Under the pieces are notes generated by a model. It was not told the DNA's origin and did not search any database. It worked only from the letters and a program-made list of their open reading frames with translations. Shown piece after piece: positions 53,674-62,781 of a stretch of 64,000 nt of DNA. The position numbers and the translations under genes were made by a program. This DNA is from Candidatus Kryptoniota bacterium. Lineage in GTDB: Bacteria > Bacteroidota > Ignavibacteria > Kryptoniales > JAKASW01. Where the stretch lies: positions 1 to 64,000 of the forward strand of contig JAHECO010000006.1 of NCBI GenBank assembly GCA_024641705.1, in the 5' to 3' direction. Position 1 is the first letter of the stretch, and each line of letters opens with the position of its first letter.

Positions 53674-54504
53674 ATGGCAAGCACCAAGAAAGTTTTGTCT
53701 TCGACTCTGTCGCACGCTATAGTGTATACTGCTGCACTCATAACCGTAGCACCCTTCCTTTGGATGATACTTACCTCTTTCAAATCGCTTGGGGAGATAT
53801 TGAAGTCGCCGCCGACAATCCTTCCGGCGAAATTTCATTTTGATAATTATGTGCGGGCTTTCGACGCGGCCCCGTTTGGTCGCTATTACTTCAACAGCCT
53901 TTTCGTTTCGGCTTGTGTTACAGTGGGTCAGCTTATCACTTGTTCCATGGCTGCTTTTGCATTCGCGAGATTGAAATTCAAAGGACGTGATGTCATCTTC
54001 TTCCTATTCCTTGCGACCATGATGGTCCCGGGTCAGGTCACCATGATACCAAGCTTCATGATATTGTACCGACTTGGTTGGATAAACAGCTACAAGGCGT
54101 TAATTGTCCCGGGTCTGGCATCGGCCTTTGGCACCTTTCTGCTGAGACAATTCTTTATGACGATACCGCGCGAGCTAGAAGAGGCGGCATATATTGACGG
54201 CTGCAGCAGATTTGGGGTCCTGTGGAGGGTAATCATGCCGTTGGCTAAACCTGCACTCGCGGCTCTTGCAGTTTTCACCTTCATGGGCGTGTTCAATGAT
54301 TTCCTGTGGCCGCTGATAGTAATCAATTCGGAGTCGTTGAGGACAGTGCCTCTGGGACTCGCGGTGTTCCGAGACAGGTATACCTCTGAATGGGACAAGT
54401 TGATGGCGGCTTCAGTCGCCGCAACTGTACCTATCCTTCTAATTTTCTTCTTCGCACAAAAGTATTTCATCAAGGGAATAACGTTTTCAGGATTGAAGGA
54501 TTGA
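53674..54504 (+). CDS. ABC sugar permease, MalG/UgpE-like
   Basis: This 276-residue six-helix permease begins HAIVYTAALITVAPFLWMIL, has FARLKFKGRDVIFFLFLATM, the EAA loop RELEEAAYIDGCSRFGVLWR near residues 167-187, and ends QKYFIKGITFSGLKD. It completes the transmembrane part of the importer with the upstream MalF-like permease. Spacing of 16 bases and a ribosome-binding site (ATAGGA) support one operon from the lipoprotein to this gene. Confidence 0.95.
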   Translation: MASTKKVLSSTLSHAIVYTAALITVAPFLWMILTSFKSLGEILKSPPTILPAKFHFDNYVRAFDAAPFGRYYFNSLFVSACVTVGQLITCSMAAFAFARLKFKGRDVIFFLFLATMMVPGQVTMIPSFMILYRLGWINSYKALIVPGLASAFGTFLLRQFFMTIPRELEEAAYIDGCSRFGVLWRVIMPLAKPALAALAVFTFMGVFNDFLWPLIVINSESLRTVPLGLAVFRDRYTSEWDKLMAASVAATVPILLIFFFAQKYFIKGITFSGLKD

Positions 54505-54617
54505 TTTGAAAACCGAATCTCAAAATTTGGTGCTATGTAAAAGAAGTTTATCGAATTCATTCGGCAAATGCCTCAAACCAACCATTCGTGCAAAACAAAA
54601 AACAGGAGGAAGTAAGT

Positions 54618-56417
54618 ATGAAGACCTCTATCGCACTAAGCGTCTGCTTGCTAGTGTTTGCCGGTGCGCAGGCATACGCGCAATCCACCTACGGGAGTGG
54701 AGTGAAGGTGACCGTATCGTACGTTGCTCCGGGGACCATACATCTCGATTCTCTCGGGAGCGAGGCTGCATGGAAGAATGCCCCCACTTTCAACCTCACT
54801 AAATACTGGAACGGTTCCTATTCAAACCACCCGACTGTAGACGTGACACATACGGCTAAAGTGTTGTGGACCCAGGACACTCTTTACGTTTACACTTATT
54901 TTCAGGGCTATCTGCCGTTCTATTGGGGAACCGCTGGGAATCCATGGCAGGGGAACCAGGTGTTGATCGGACTAGATGGAACGTTCGCGGATGATACCAC
55001 AGTTGATGCCGGATACGCTGGGTGGCCGCAAAATGCCCCCGACCATGGAGCAACTACGTATAAGATTTGGAAGGGCGGCATTACTCTCAACTGGGGGGTC
55101 AACGCCTCGGATACGGGCTTCGCTTTCGTTGCGGATTCGATTGATACAACCAACTTTATTTGGAAGACTGTGAGTGCCATCTATCTACCCCAGGCAGCTC
55201 CCGGTAACGAGATAGGATTCAACATCGGTGGAGCATCAGCAGATTCCGGTTATGCGAGTGGAAATGGTGGCGACGGTGCCTACGCATACTATTCGTGGAG
55301 CGTCGTAGATTCGTCTAATCCCGGGACTGCAGGCGGCGACGTGATGAACAATGCCGCGAGTTTCGGAATCCTTTCCCTCGCGAATGGACCGACCTACGGT
55401 GCCACCGGCGAAGGTGCGACGGCATACATACCATACGTAGCTCCGGGAACAATCAGCATTGGCAATCTGGGCGCCGAAACCGCGTGGACAAAAGCTCCGA
55501 GTTTCAATCTGACCAAGTATTGGAATGGTTCATACTCCAATCATCCGACTGTAGATGTGACACACACGGCGAAGGTACTCTGGACTCAGGACACACTTTA
55601 TGTGTACACCGATTTCCAAGGATACTTGCCTTTCTATTGGGGGACGGCTGGCAATCCGTGGCAGGGTAACCAGGTGCTAATTGGCCTGGATGGAACTCAC
55701 GCCGAGGATACGAGCATCGACAATGGATATGCCGGTTGGCCGCAGAACGCTCCAGACAAGGGTCCGGTCACTTACAAGGTTTGGAAGGGCGGCATTACCC
55801 TCAACTGGGGTGTCAATGCTTCAGATACCGGATTTGCGTTCGTCGCTGAGTCTATTGACACGACCAACTTCATTTGGAAGACTGTGAGTGCTATCTATTT
55901 GCCTCAGGCGGTTTTGAATAACGAAATCGGGTTCAACATAGGCGGTGCGGCAGCCGACTCCGGGTACGCGAGTGGAAATGGTGGTGACGGTGCGTATGCC
56001 TACTACTCATGGAGCGTCGTCGATTCGAGTAGTCCCGGAACTGCCGGCGGTGACGTGATGAACAATGCAAAAAGTTTTGGCCTTATTCATTTCACGCTCA
56101 ACGGGACTCCCACTGCCGTGAGGGAACCGAACGTTACAAACGTGCCCCCGTCGAATTTCAAATTGAGTCAGAACTATCCTAATCCATTCAATCCATCGAC
56201 GGTGTTGGATTATTCTGTACCAAGATCAGCTCACATCACAATCACGATATACAATATCCTTGGACAGAAGGTAGCTACCCTGGTGAATGCCGATCGGGCG
56301 CCTGGCCATTACTCCGTTGTGTGGGAGGCCGCCCAGTTCAGTAGCGGCGTGTACCTCTATCAATTATCGGCCGATGGAAGGACAATCGCAACTAACAAAA
56401 TGATCCTATTGAAGTGA
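54618..56417 (+). CDS. T9SS-exported protein with two tandem CBM9-like domains
   Basis: This protein of about 599 residues has an excellent ribosome-binding site (AGGAGGAAGTAAGT) and signal peptide (SIALSVCLLVFAGAQAYAQ). The rest is two nearly identical domains of about 220 residues (starting YVAPGTI, with TKYWNGSYSNHPTVDVTHTA, YLPFYWGTAGNPWQGNQVLI and AYAYYSWSVVDSS in both), resembling carbohydrate-binding family 9 / DOMON-like beta sandwiches. A T9SS sorting domain follows (LSQNYPNPFNPSTVLDYSVP, IYNILGQKVATLV, KMILLK). It is probably a surface-anchored sugar-binding protein feeding the ABC importer encoded just upstream. Binding is inferred from fold-like features and abundant aromatic residues. 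Confidence 0.82.
   Translation: MKTSIALSVCLLVFAGAQAYAQSTYGSGVKVTVSYVAPGTIHLDSLGSEAAWKNAPTFNLTKYWNGSYSNHPTVDVTHTAKVLWTQDTLYVYTYFQGYLPFYWGTAGNPWQGNQVLIGLDGTFADDTTVDAGYAGWPQNAPDHGATTYKIWKGGITLNWGVNASDTGFAFVADSIDTTNFIWKTVSAIYLPQAAPGNEIGFNIGGASADSGYASGNGGDGAYAYYSWSVVDSSNPGTAGGDVMNNAASFGILSLANGPTYGATGEGATAYIPYVAPGTISIGNLGAETAWTKAPSFNLTKYWNGSYSNHPTVDVTHTAKVLWTQDTLYVYTDFQGYLPFYWGTAGNPWQGNQVLIGLDGTHAEDTSIDNGYAGWPQNAPDKGPVTYKVWKGGITLNWGVNASDTGFAFVAESIDTTNFIWKTVSAIYLPQAVLNNEIGFNIGGAAADSGYASGNGGDGAYAYYSWSVVDSSSPGTAGGDVMNNAKSFGLIHFTLNGTPTAVREPNVTNVPPSNFKLSQNYPNPFNPSTVLDYSVPRSAHITITIYNILGQKVATLVNADRAPGHYSVVWEAAQFSSGVYLYQLSADGRTIATNKMILLK
54720..56088 (+). repeat. Internal direct repeat of about 655 bases, 714-base period
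   Basis: Copy 1 runs from about 54720 to 55374 and copy 2 from about 55434 to 56088, with corresponding positions exactly 714 bases apart at both points checked (54720/55434 and 54801/55515). The proteins are nearly identical, yet many third codon positions differ (for example AAATACTGGAACGGTTCC against AAGTATTGGAATGGTTCA). The duplication is therefore not very recent and both copies have been kept by selection on the protein. Confidence 0.9.
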
Positions 56418-56460
56418 GAATATTAGGCGTCCTGTAACAAGTGAACATGTAACGCTTTGG

Positions 56461-56497
56461 AGTCGCCCTGCTGTTTGTCAAGATGCAGCAGGCGACT
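56461..56497 (+). terminator. Hairpin after the tandem-domain T9SS gene
   Basis: AGTCGCCCTGCTG (56461-56473) pairs with CAGCAGGCGACT (56486-56497) over 12 base pairs with one bulged C and a 12-base loop. There is no T-tract. Its place just after a strongly translated gene, like the hairpin at 26190, suggests an mRNA 3'-end or partial terminator. Confidence 0.55.
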
Positions 56498-56528
56498 CTG
56501 AAGCCTAAACCTTGAAACGAGCGATCAA

Positions 56529-57479
56529 ATGAAAGCCGCCATACTTGAGCAGCCGGGGAAATTCAGCGTCAACTCACTGCCAATTCCTCCATGTGAGCCC
56601 GACGAGATACTTATAAAATCGAAAATCTGTGGGATCTGCACTTCGGAACTTGATATGTGGGAGGGCAAAGCTGTTGGACTGGAGTTCCCTCGGTTCATCG
56701 GCCATGAGGTTGGCGGGATCGTCGAAGCAGTCGGCACAAAAGTCAAGAATTTCCAACCGGGTGACCACGTTGCTGTCTGGGCCGACGGAAAGGGTTACGC
56801 GGAATATCTGGCGATCAAAGGAGAGTACGCGTATAAACTCTTGGACGAGACACCTTTCGAGTATGCTCTGGGCGAACCGATCGCATGCTCGACAAATGGA
56901 GTACGAAAAGCGGATCCACAGCTTAACGATAGTGTAGCCATTGTGGGATGCGGTTTCATGGGTCTCATCATGTTACAAATACTAAAAGTCCGGGGAGTCG
57001 GGAAGATAATTGCCGTTGATTCGAGATCGAGTGCCCTCACGCTCGCTTCTGAGCTGGGTGCAACCGATACCATAAACCCTAAAGAGAAAGACGTCAAGAG
57101 AGAAATTCAGAGTTTGACAAATGGGGTAGGCGTCGATATAGGTATTGAGGCTGCCGGGAATCAACGTACTCTCGACTTGGTCACTGATCTTGTCCGGATG
57201 GAGGGAAAGCTCGAGGTATTCGGATTTCACCAGGGGCAACCGAGGACAGTCAATTGGGGATACTGGAACTGGATGGCTTTTCAAATCATAAACGGACATG
57301 TGAGAAGCCCGCGAATATACGTCGAAGGTATGAACATCGGGCTCAAACTCCTGGAAAGTGGCAAGCTCAAGATGGACAAGCTGGTTACCGACAAGTTTAC
57401 TCTCGATGAGATTAACAAAGGGTTTGAGGCTGCGTCTGCCAAAAGGGAAGGCTTTGTAAAAGGGGTAATCGTGCTATGA
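56529..57479 (+). CDS. Zinc-type MDR dehydrogenase (polyol/threonine dehydrogenase-like)
   Basis: This 316-residue cytoplasmic oxidoreductase has the catalytic zinc ligands in KICGICTSELDMWEG and FIGHEVGGIVEAVG, and a Rossmann domain with SVAIVGCGFMGLIMLQILKV. The structural-zinc cysteine cluster of longer alcohol dehydrogenases is absent, which explains the short length. It should oxidise a sugar alcohol, cyclitol or sugar with NAD(P). It lies between a T9SS binding protein and a TonB receptor gene, whose frame begins within its stop. The substrate is unknown; the inositol pathway next door makes a cyclitol a reasonable guess. Confidence 0.88.
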   Translation: MKAAILEQPGKFSVNSLPIPPCEPDEILIKSKICGICTSELDMWEGKAVGLEFPRFIGHEVGGIVEAVGTKVKNFQPGDHVAVWADGKGYAEYLAIKGEYAYKLLDETPFEYALGEPIACSTNGVRKADPQLNDSVAIVGCGFMGLIMLQILKVRGVGKIIAVDSRSSALTLASELGATDTINPKEKDVKREIQSLTNGVGVDIGIEAAGNQRTLDLVTDLVRMEGKLEVFGFHQGQPRTVNWGYWNWMAFQIINGHVRSPRIYVEGMNIGLKLLESGKLKMDKLVTDKFTLDEINKGFEAASAKREGFVKGVIVL

Positions 57480-57550
57480 GATCTCGTTTGGATTTCCACA
57501 TGAACCGCAGGGGCCTTGTTCGCGATTGGTCACTGAAAGGAGGAAAACCG

Positions 57551-60421
57551 ATGAATTCACAAAAGGATTCTCGTGGTGTCAAGAATGAATTCTGTTGCCT
57601 AAGCGTGTTTTGCTACTTCCTGATGACTGTCGTATTTGTCAGTTTCTGCTACACTCAGGCCTTTGCAGGCAGCACAGGAAAAATCGCAGGAAGAGTTTTC
57701 GACGCGAAGACCCACGAACCTTTGGTCGGTGTAACCGTGCTCCTAACCGGGACGACAATCGGAGCCTCAACCGACCTAAACGGGAATTATTTTATAGCCA
57801 ATATACCGATTGGAACCTATTCTGTCAGGGCAAGTATGGTGGGTTACATGTCCGAGCTTGTCAAGGACGCGAGAGTCCTTCCGGACCTGACCACCACCGT
57901 TAATTTCGACCTGCAAGTAAGCGAGGTCAATACGAATGAGGTCGTAGTAGAAGCTACCCGGCCGCCCGTTCAAAAGGACATTACAGCTACCCAACTTTCT
58001 GTCCGGGCCCAAGATATCCAGGCAAGGCCGGTTGCGACCTTCTCTCAAGTGCTTGCTTCTCTTCCAAGCATAGATGTATCAAATGGCGTGATGACCATGA
58101 GAGGTAGGCCTATCAGCGAAGTGGCCTTCATGGTTGATGGAGCGAGACTAAGGAACCCGCTGGATCAAAACCCTTTCACCGACATAAACTTGAGTGCTAT
58201 TCAGGAAGTCCAGGTTATAACCGGACCATTTAACGCCGAATATGGAGAGGCTCAATCTGGAGTGGTCAACATCATTACGAAGGAAGGTGGAGACAAATAC
58301 ACTTTCTACTTGGAGGGACGATTGCCCCCCCCTCATAATCCTAATTGGGGACCGTCGTTATACGATTTGAACACTCCACTATACTGGGATAATACTCATG
58401 CACGTCACCTTCAGTGGTGGATACAGTACCCGGATCAATGGGTTGATCCAAACGGAAACCCAGGCAGCAGCCCCCTTTGCATTTGGACACCGGAGCAGGC
58501 ATATAAAAATTACCTGCAAACACATCAACCATTGACCGACTATACCAGCACACCCACATATCAGATCGAGTCCAGTTTCGGCGGGCCAGTTCCGGATATC
58601 AAGGGAATGCATTTCTTCTTGACCGGGAAGTACCTGTCAGAAGCGCCGACTTACGGAAATACGTTTCGGAAAGTTGGGATAGTTACCAATTTCACCGGCA
58701 ACGTATCGTATGAGTTCGGGCATAATATGAAATTGCTCTTCTCCAGCATGTATGCCAATGATCTTACGGGATGGGGATTTGGAGGAACCACCGACAATTT
58801 CTATGCGCTTAATTATGGCGTCAATTCGAGGTACGCTTACTATGATTTTCCGGGTTTGCCAAAAAACCAGGATGATTATGAGGAGCTGAAATTTTCCCAG
58901 GTGGTTAGTTCATCCACAATGTACGAGATACAGCTGTCAAAAGTGCATGCCATCAGAGAAGTAGGCACGTTTCCTAACGACACGCTCGGGTTTGCAGCAA
59001 GCGGTCCGACAACTGATAATCTGAGAGCGGTTGGTTCCCTGGGGAATCCCATAATTGGAGCTTACCAGGACAACATCGGATACCACACAACCGGCTACTA
59101 CTACCGATACAATGACAGCAACACGGATTGGACACTGAATGCTTATTTGTCTTCACAGATAAATCCTAAGTGGGATTTCAAAACGGGGATTCACTTCGAC
59201 TATTACAATTTGAATCACGATGATGTCTCAAAGTTGCCTGACCGGACTGACCATAATATTTACAACCCCTTCCAAGGAGCAGCTTATTTGGAAACCAAGT
59301 TGGAGCTCGGCGGCATGATCATGAACGCGGGCTTAAGATGGGATTTTTATGACCCCAACAGCGTCGCGTACGATAGTCTGTTTGACCCACTGGTGGGTCC
59401 TGTCAGTAAGGCGCCTCTCTTCTCACAGCTCAGCCCCAGATTGGGGATCTCTCATCCCATAGACGAATGGACTGTGTTGCACTTTTCTTACGGTTGGTTC
59501 TTTGAACGTGGTCCTTTCGGCGACTATGGTGAGGGCAGCAGTCCGGACCAGCAACAGGGGAGCTTGACCACGTTTATCATAAATGGCACTAATTATCCGT
59601 GGGTTCTTGGCAACAGAGATTTGAAACCATCTAAAACTGTGGCATATGAAATCGGCATTGAACGAAATTTCGCGAACTTATTTGATCTGGATGTTACGGG
59701 CTATTACAAGGACATTTCTAATACGATAAGAATTGTCACAATCGCGACTCCCCTTGGCGTCTACGCCACAAACGGAAACGGTGACTACGCCGATGTTCGC
59801 GGAATAGAAATCTCTCTTAATAAGCTGTATGCCACTGAACCTTGGGGTACAACTTGGGGGTACGCGAACTACACTACTGAGCTTGGTATCGACGGCAGAA
59901 GCGGCGCACCGACGGTTATATCTCCATCCGGAGTAAAGTATTCTCCGAGCGGAGACTTCATCCAGTATAACGACCCCATACTGAAATTTGGATTGTATTA
60001 TCAGACTCCGGACGATCTGGGTTTTCTTAACGGCGTTTTCAGCGGCCTTCGGCTTTCATTCGAGTATCAAGCCATATTCCCAAATCCAGAATTAATTCAG
60101 GATTACTTTGTGTATAACGGGACAAAATATGTACGCCCGGCATACAAGAACGGAGATATGCGATTGGAAAAAGACTTCACCCTGTTCAACGGCGGCTCGA
60201 AGCTCGGATTGTACGTGGAGGTCGACAATGTATTCAACGACAAGTGGTTGAACCTCTCGACTTTTCAGAGCGCGTCCCTGGCTGATCAGCAGAAGTTCGC
60301 GACCAGCGGCTTCAAATACATACCCACGATGAACGCCAACGGCTCTCCTATTTCACCTTTGGCGATGTACGAGAATTTGCCCCGGTCTCTTGTGCTTGGG
60401 GCTTCAATCCAACTCCAGTGA
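57551..60421 (+). CDS. TonB-dependent receptor of the T9SS/PorV cassette
   Basis: This protein of about 956 residues starts at the ATG after AAAGGAGGAAAACCG; the frame is open from 57476 but that part has no signal. A signal peptide (FLMTVVFVSFCYTQAFAGS) is followed by the carboxypeptidase-regulatory-like domain (KIAGRVFDAKTHEPLVGVTV), a plug domain (VLASLPSIDVSNGVMTMRGR, AEYGEAQSGVVNIITKEGG) and a large barrel. The loops are rich in Tyr, Trp, Pro and Asp. The next two genes, a large secreted protein and a PorV-like protein, follow within 20 bases each or overlap, so the three are one unit. No SusD is present. Confidence 0.94.
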   Translation: MNSQKDSRGVKNEFCCLSVFCYFLMTVVFVSFCYTQAFAGSTGKIAGRVFDAKTHEPLVGVTVLLTGTTIGASTDLNGNYFIANIPIGTYSVRASMVGYMSELVKDARVLPDLTTTVNFDLQVSEVNTNEVVVEATRPPVQKDITATQLSVRAQDIQARPVATFSQVLASLPSIDVSNGVMTMRGRPISEVAFMVDGARLRNPLDQNPFTDINLSAIQEVQVITGPFNAEYGEAQSGVVNIITKEGGDKYTFYLEGRLPPPHNPNWGPSLYDLNTPLYWDNTHARHLQWWIQYPDQWVDPNGNPGSSPLCIWTPEQAYKNYLQTHQPLTDYTSTPTYQIESSFGGPVPDIKGMHFFLTGKYLSEAPTYGNTFRKVGIVTNFTGNVSYEFGHNMKLLFSSMYANDLTGWGFGGTTDNFYALNYGVNSRYAYYDFPGLPKNQDDYEELKFSQVVSSSTMYEIQLSKVHAIREVGTFPNDTLGFAASGPTTDNLRAVGSLGNPIIGAYQDNIGYHTTGYYYRYNDSNTDWTLNAYLSSQINPKWDFKTGIHFDYYNLNHDDVSKLPDRTDHNIYNPFQGAAYLETKLELGGMIMNAGLRWDFYDPNSVAYDSLFDPLVGPVSKAPLFSQLSPRLGISHPIDEWTVLHFSYGWFFERGPFGDYGEGSSPDQQQGSLTTFIINGTNYPWVLGNRDLKPSKTVAYEIGIERNFANLFDLDVTGYYKDISNTIRIVTIATPLGVYATNGNGDYADVRGIEISLNKLYATEPWGTTWGYANYTTELGIDGRSGAPTVISPSGVKYSPSGDFIQYNDPILKFGLYYQTPDDLGFLNGVFSGLRLSFEYQAIFPNPELIQDYFVYNGTKYVRPAYKNGDMRLEKDFTLFNGGSKLGLYVEVDNVFNDKWLNLSTFQSASLADQQKFATSGFKYIPTMNANGSPISPLAMYENLPRSLVLGASIQLQ

Positions 60422-60439
60422 CAAGATAAAGGGTGTACC

Positions 60440-62689
60440 ATGAAGGGATTTACTAGTGTGAGCTGTAAGGCGTCAAGCGCGAAGAAAATAGCCCGACTAA
60501 TTTCCGTCGGCCGTATTCAACTTTTGACACTTGTGACGGTGCTGTGTCTCTCAGGGCTCGCGTATGGGCAGCTCCAGAACGAAGTGTGGCTTGAAAGAGG
60601 GAACCTCTGGGAAGACCTGCAAAATGATGGGTGGATTGGCAATCTAGGCTCCTGGGATTATCTGACTCCCGCCCCGTTGGGTTTGTTTCCGGGATTCCCG
60701 GGTTACAATCAGCCAGTCGGCAATGAGGAGGATGCGGTCGATACCTACGAGAATTGCAACTTTCATAATTTTCGTAGCGGCATTTGGATCACCGTCCCCG
60801 GCATGGAAGAGCCCGGTCTCCCTCCAGCCTATACTCCTACATCCGTACCTTACGAGGTTTACCTATCAGGTCTGCAGGACCAGACTTACGGAGTCGCTTC
60901 AGTTAGGGCGCCAATTATACTAACAGAAAATCACGTCGACACTGCCACCTACAATCCGGCTTTGCCAGAGGAAATGAGTACTGCCACCTGGAATACCGAT
61001 GTCGGTATAACGGTGACGTGTCGCAGCTACGATTGGAGTTTCCCGGGATATCGCGACTTCATTATCTACGACTATGTTTTCAAGAATACAGACAGTATTG
61101 TATCGAATCAGACTCAGCAGGTCGTCTCAAATTTTCCAAGCCAGACTCTTAAAGGTGTCGTCTTCACCCTTACTTCTGGCATCTCTGTATCGACAAAGAG
61201 CCAGATAAACTTTCATTCCGAGCTCACTGCCGTCCAGGCTGGAGGTTTCGGCTGGCAGCCCGGTTCGTATCACGATTACTATCATCACACTGATGATAAC
61301 ACGCTTTTCTTTTCGACCAATTACAATGGTGGTGCCGCCCCCCTCTATTGGTGGGATCCATTCCCGTTGAAACCCAACAGCGCTTGGACGCAAAAATTCG
61401 GCAATGAGCTCGAGAGTCCTGCCGCATTCGGTTGGCTCTGCTTATACGCGAGTCCGACCGGTGGCACACCAAGAACCGTTATGGCACCCGATTTTTGGAG
61501 AATTGATTCTCACAAGGGCGGAACCTTCCAAGGAAAGGACTTCGATCTCGAGTTCTTTCGTCTTTCGAGTGGAGTACCGAAGCAGGAATTCTATCAGGTC
61601 GCTACTACCCCGGATACACAGGCAGCCCTTGGCAATAAAGGGAATAGGCTCAACTTTTACACTCTTTCATATGGGCCGTACAATCTTGCACCTGGTGACT
61701 CTGTGCGCATAATTCAGGCCGAGATAGCAGGTGTCATGGACTATCACGAAGTGACCAGTGGCGATTCCAGCCATTGGTTTCCGGATAGTACTATCGCCGC
61801 AATAGAAAGAAACGCAACCAACGCCAGGGACGCGATCAAATGGGGAATGGGAGCGACGGTCGATGGGATCCCGATCGCAGCCAATGTCCCTGCTCCTCCG
61901 CCCGGCCCTCACGTCAATGCCGTGAATGGATCCAGAGGTACGCAGAAAGCCATAATCGACGTAACATGGGATAGACTTGCGGAGAATTCAACGATTAAGG
62001 ACGGTGCCGGCAATTCATGGTTCAGCGGCGCTGCGGATGTGGACGGGTATCGAGTTTACAGGTCGACCGACTTTCAGTATGTCAGCGATACCCAACCATC
62101 TACGTTTCGTGGTGCAGCTTGGAACCTTATCGCCGATATTCCGAAAGCCGACTTCGGTAACTACTGGAATCCATCATTGAACGAATATGAATATCCGGAT
62201 TCATCGGTTCAGTTCGGAGTCAAGTACGGCTATTATGTTGCCGCGTACTGGAAGAAGCCTGCGCCATGGACTTCAGTGAACGGCACCGTGGTGACCAATC
62301 TCCCCCAGCTTCAGAATGGCGACTACAATTATGTCGCCCCGGCATCAGCCGCGGCAGGGCCGGTCACCTCTTTTGATATTTACGTCGTGCCCAATCCGTA
62401 TGTTTATAATAGCCCTCTGCGAAGCTTTGGTATCAACGATCCTTTCAAGATTGAGTTCCGAAATCTTCCCGCGAAATGTGTGATTCGGATCTATACGATT
62501 GGCGGTGATTTGATTCGCACAATTATACATGGTCCAGACAGTCAGGGGAACGAGTACGGAACTGAAGATTGGGACCAGAAGAGTGATTCAGGTTTGCTCG
62601 TTGCGCCCGGTTTATACATTTACAATGTCCAGTCGACAACACCGGGGCTGGATAAATCATTCACCGGTAAATTGATGATAATAAGGTGA
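60440..62689 (+). CDS. Large secreted protein with Fn3-like and T9SS/FlgD-like C-terminal domain
   Basis: This 749-residue protein is not a named family to me. It has an N-terminal export segment (QLLTLVTVLCLSGLAYGQ) and a long beta-rich N-terminal half with many Trp/Tyr/Pro residues (FPGFPGYNQPVGNEEDAVDT, then FRSGIWITVPG). A fibronectin-III-like region spans about 495-625 (IIDVTWDRLAENST, VDGYRVYRSTDF, GYYVAAYWKK). A FlgD-like/T9SS-type end (DIYVVPNPYVYNS, VIRIYTIGGDLIRT, LYIYNVQS) finishes in KLMIIR. Placed between a TonB receptor and a PorV-like protein, it may be a surface ligand-capture protein in the role that SusD plays elsewhere; this is inference. Confidence 0.75.
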   Translation: MKGFTSVSCKASSAKKIARLISVGRIQLLTLVTVLCLSGLAYGQLQNEVWLERGNLWEDLQNDGWIGNLGSWDYLTPAPLGLFPGFPGYNQPVGNEEDAVDTYENCNFHNFRSGIWITVPGMEEPGLPPAYTPTSVPYEVYLSGLQDQTYGVASVRAPIILTENHVDTATYNPALPEEMSTATWNTDVGITVTCRSYDWSFPGYRDFIIYDYVFKNTDSIVSNQTQQVVSNFPSQTLKGVVFTLTSGISVSTKSQINFHSELTAVQAGGFGWQPGSYHDYYHHTDDNTLFFSTNYNGGAAPLYWWDPFPLKPNSAWTQKFGNELESPAAFGWLCLYASPTGGTPRTVMAPDFWRIDSHKGGTFQGKDFDLEFFRLSSGVPKQEFYQVATTPDTQAALGNKGNRLNFYTLSYGPYNLAPGDSVRIIQAEIAGVMDYHEVTSGDSSHWFPDSTIAAIERNATNARDAIKWGMGATVDGIPIAANVPAPPPGPHVNAVNGSRGTQKAIIDVTWDRLAENSTIKDGAGNSWFSGAADVDGYRVYRSTDFQYVSDTQPSTFRGAAWNLIADIPKADFGNYWNPSLNEYEYPDSSVQFGVKYGYYVAAYWKKPAPWTSVNGTVVTNLPQLQNGDYNYVAPASAAAGPVTSFDIYVVPNPYVYNSPLRSFGINDPFKIEFRNLPAKCVIRIYTIGGDLIRTIIHGPDSQGNEYGTEDWDQKSDSGLLVAPGLYIYNVQSTTPGLDKSFTGKLMIIR

Positions 62690-62781
62690 AAAAGATGTCG
62701 GCACAAGACGAAGAGAAAGCGACGCGGGCCTCCAACCAATGTTGGACTGCGTCGCAGAGAACCCTGAGGTTGAGGTGGATT

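Noticed and set aside
21413-60421. Canonical SusC/SusD polysaccharide utilisation locus
   Set aside because: The receptors are SusC-like at best and no SusD-like lipoprotein follows any of them, so the standard label does not fit.
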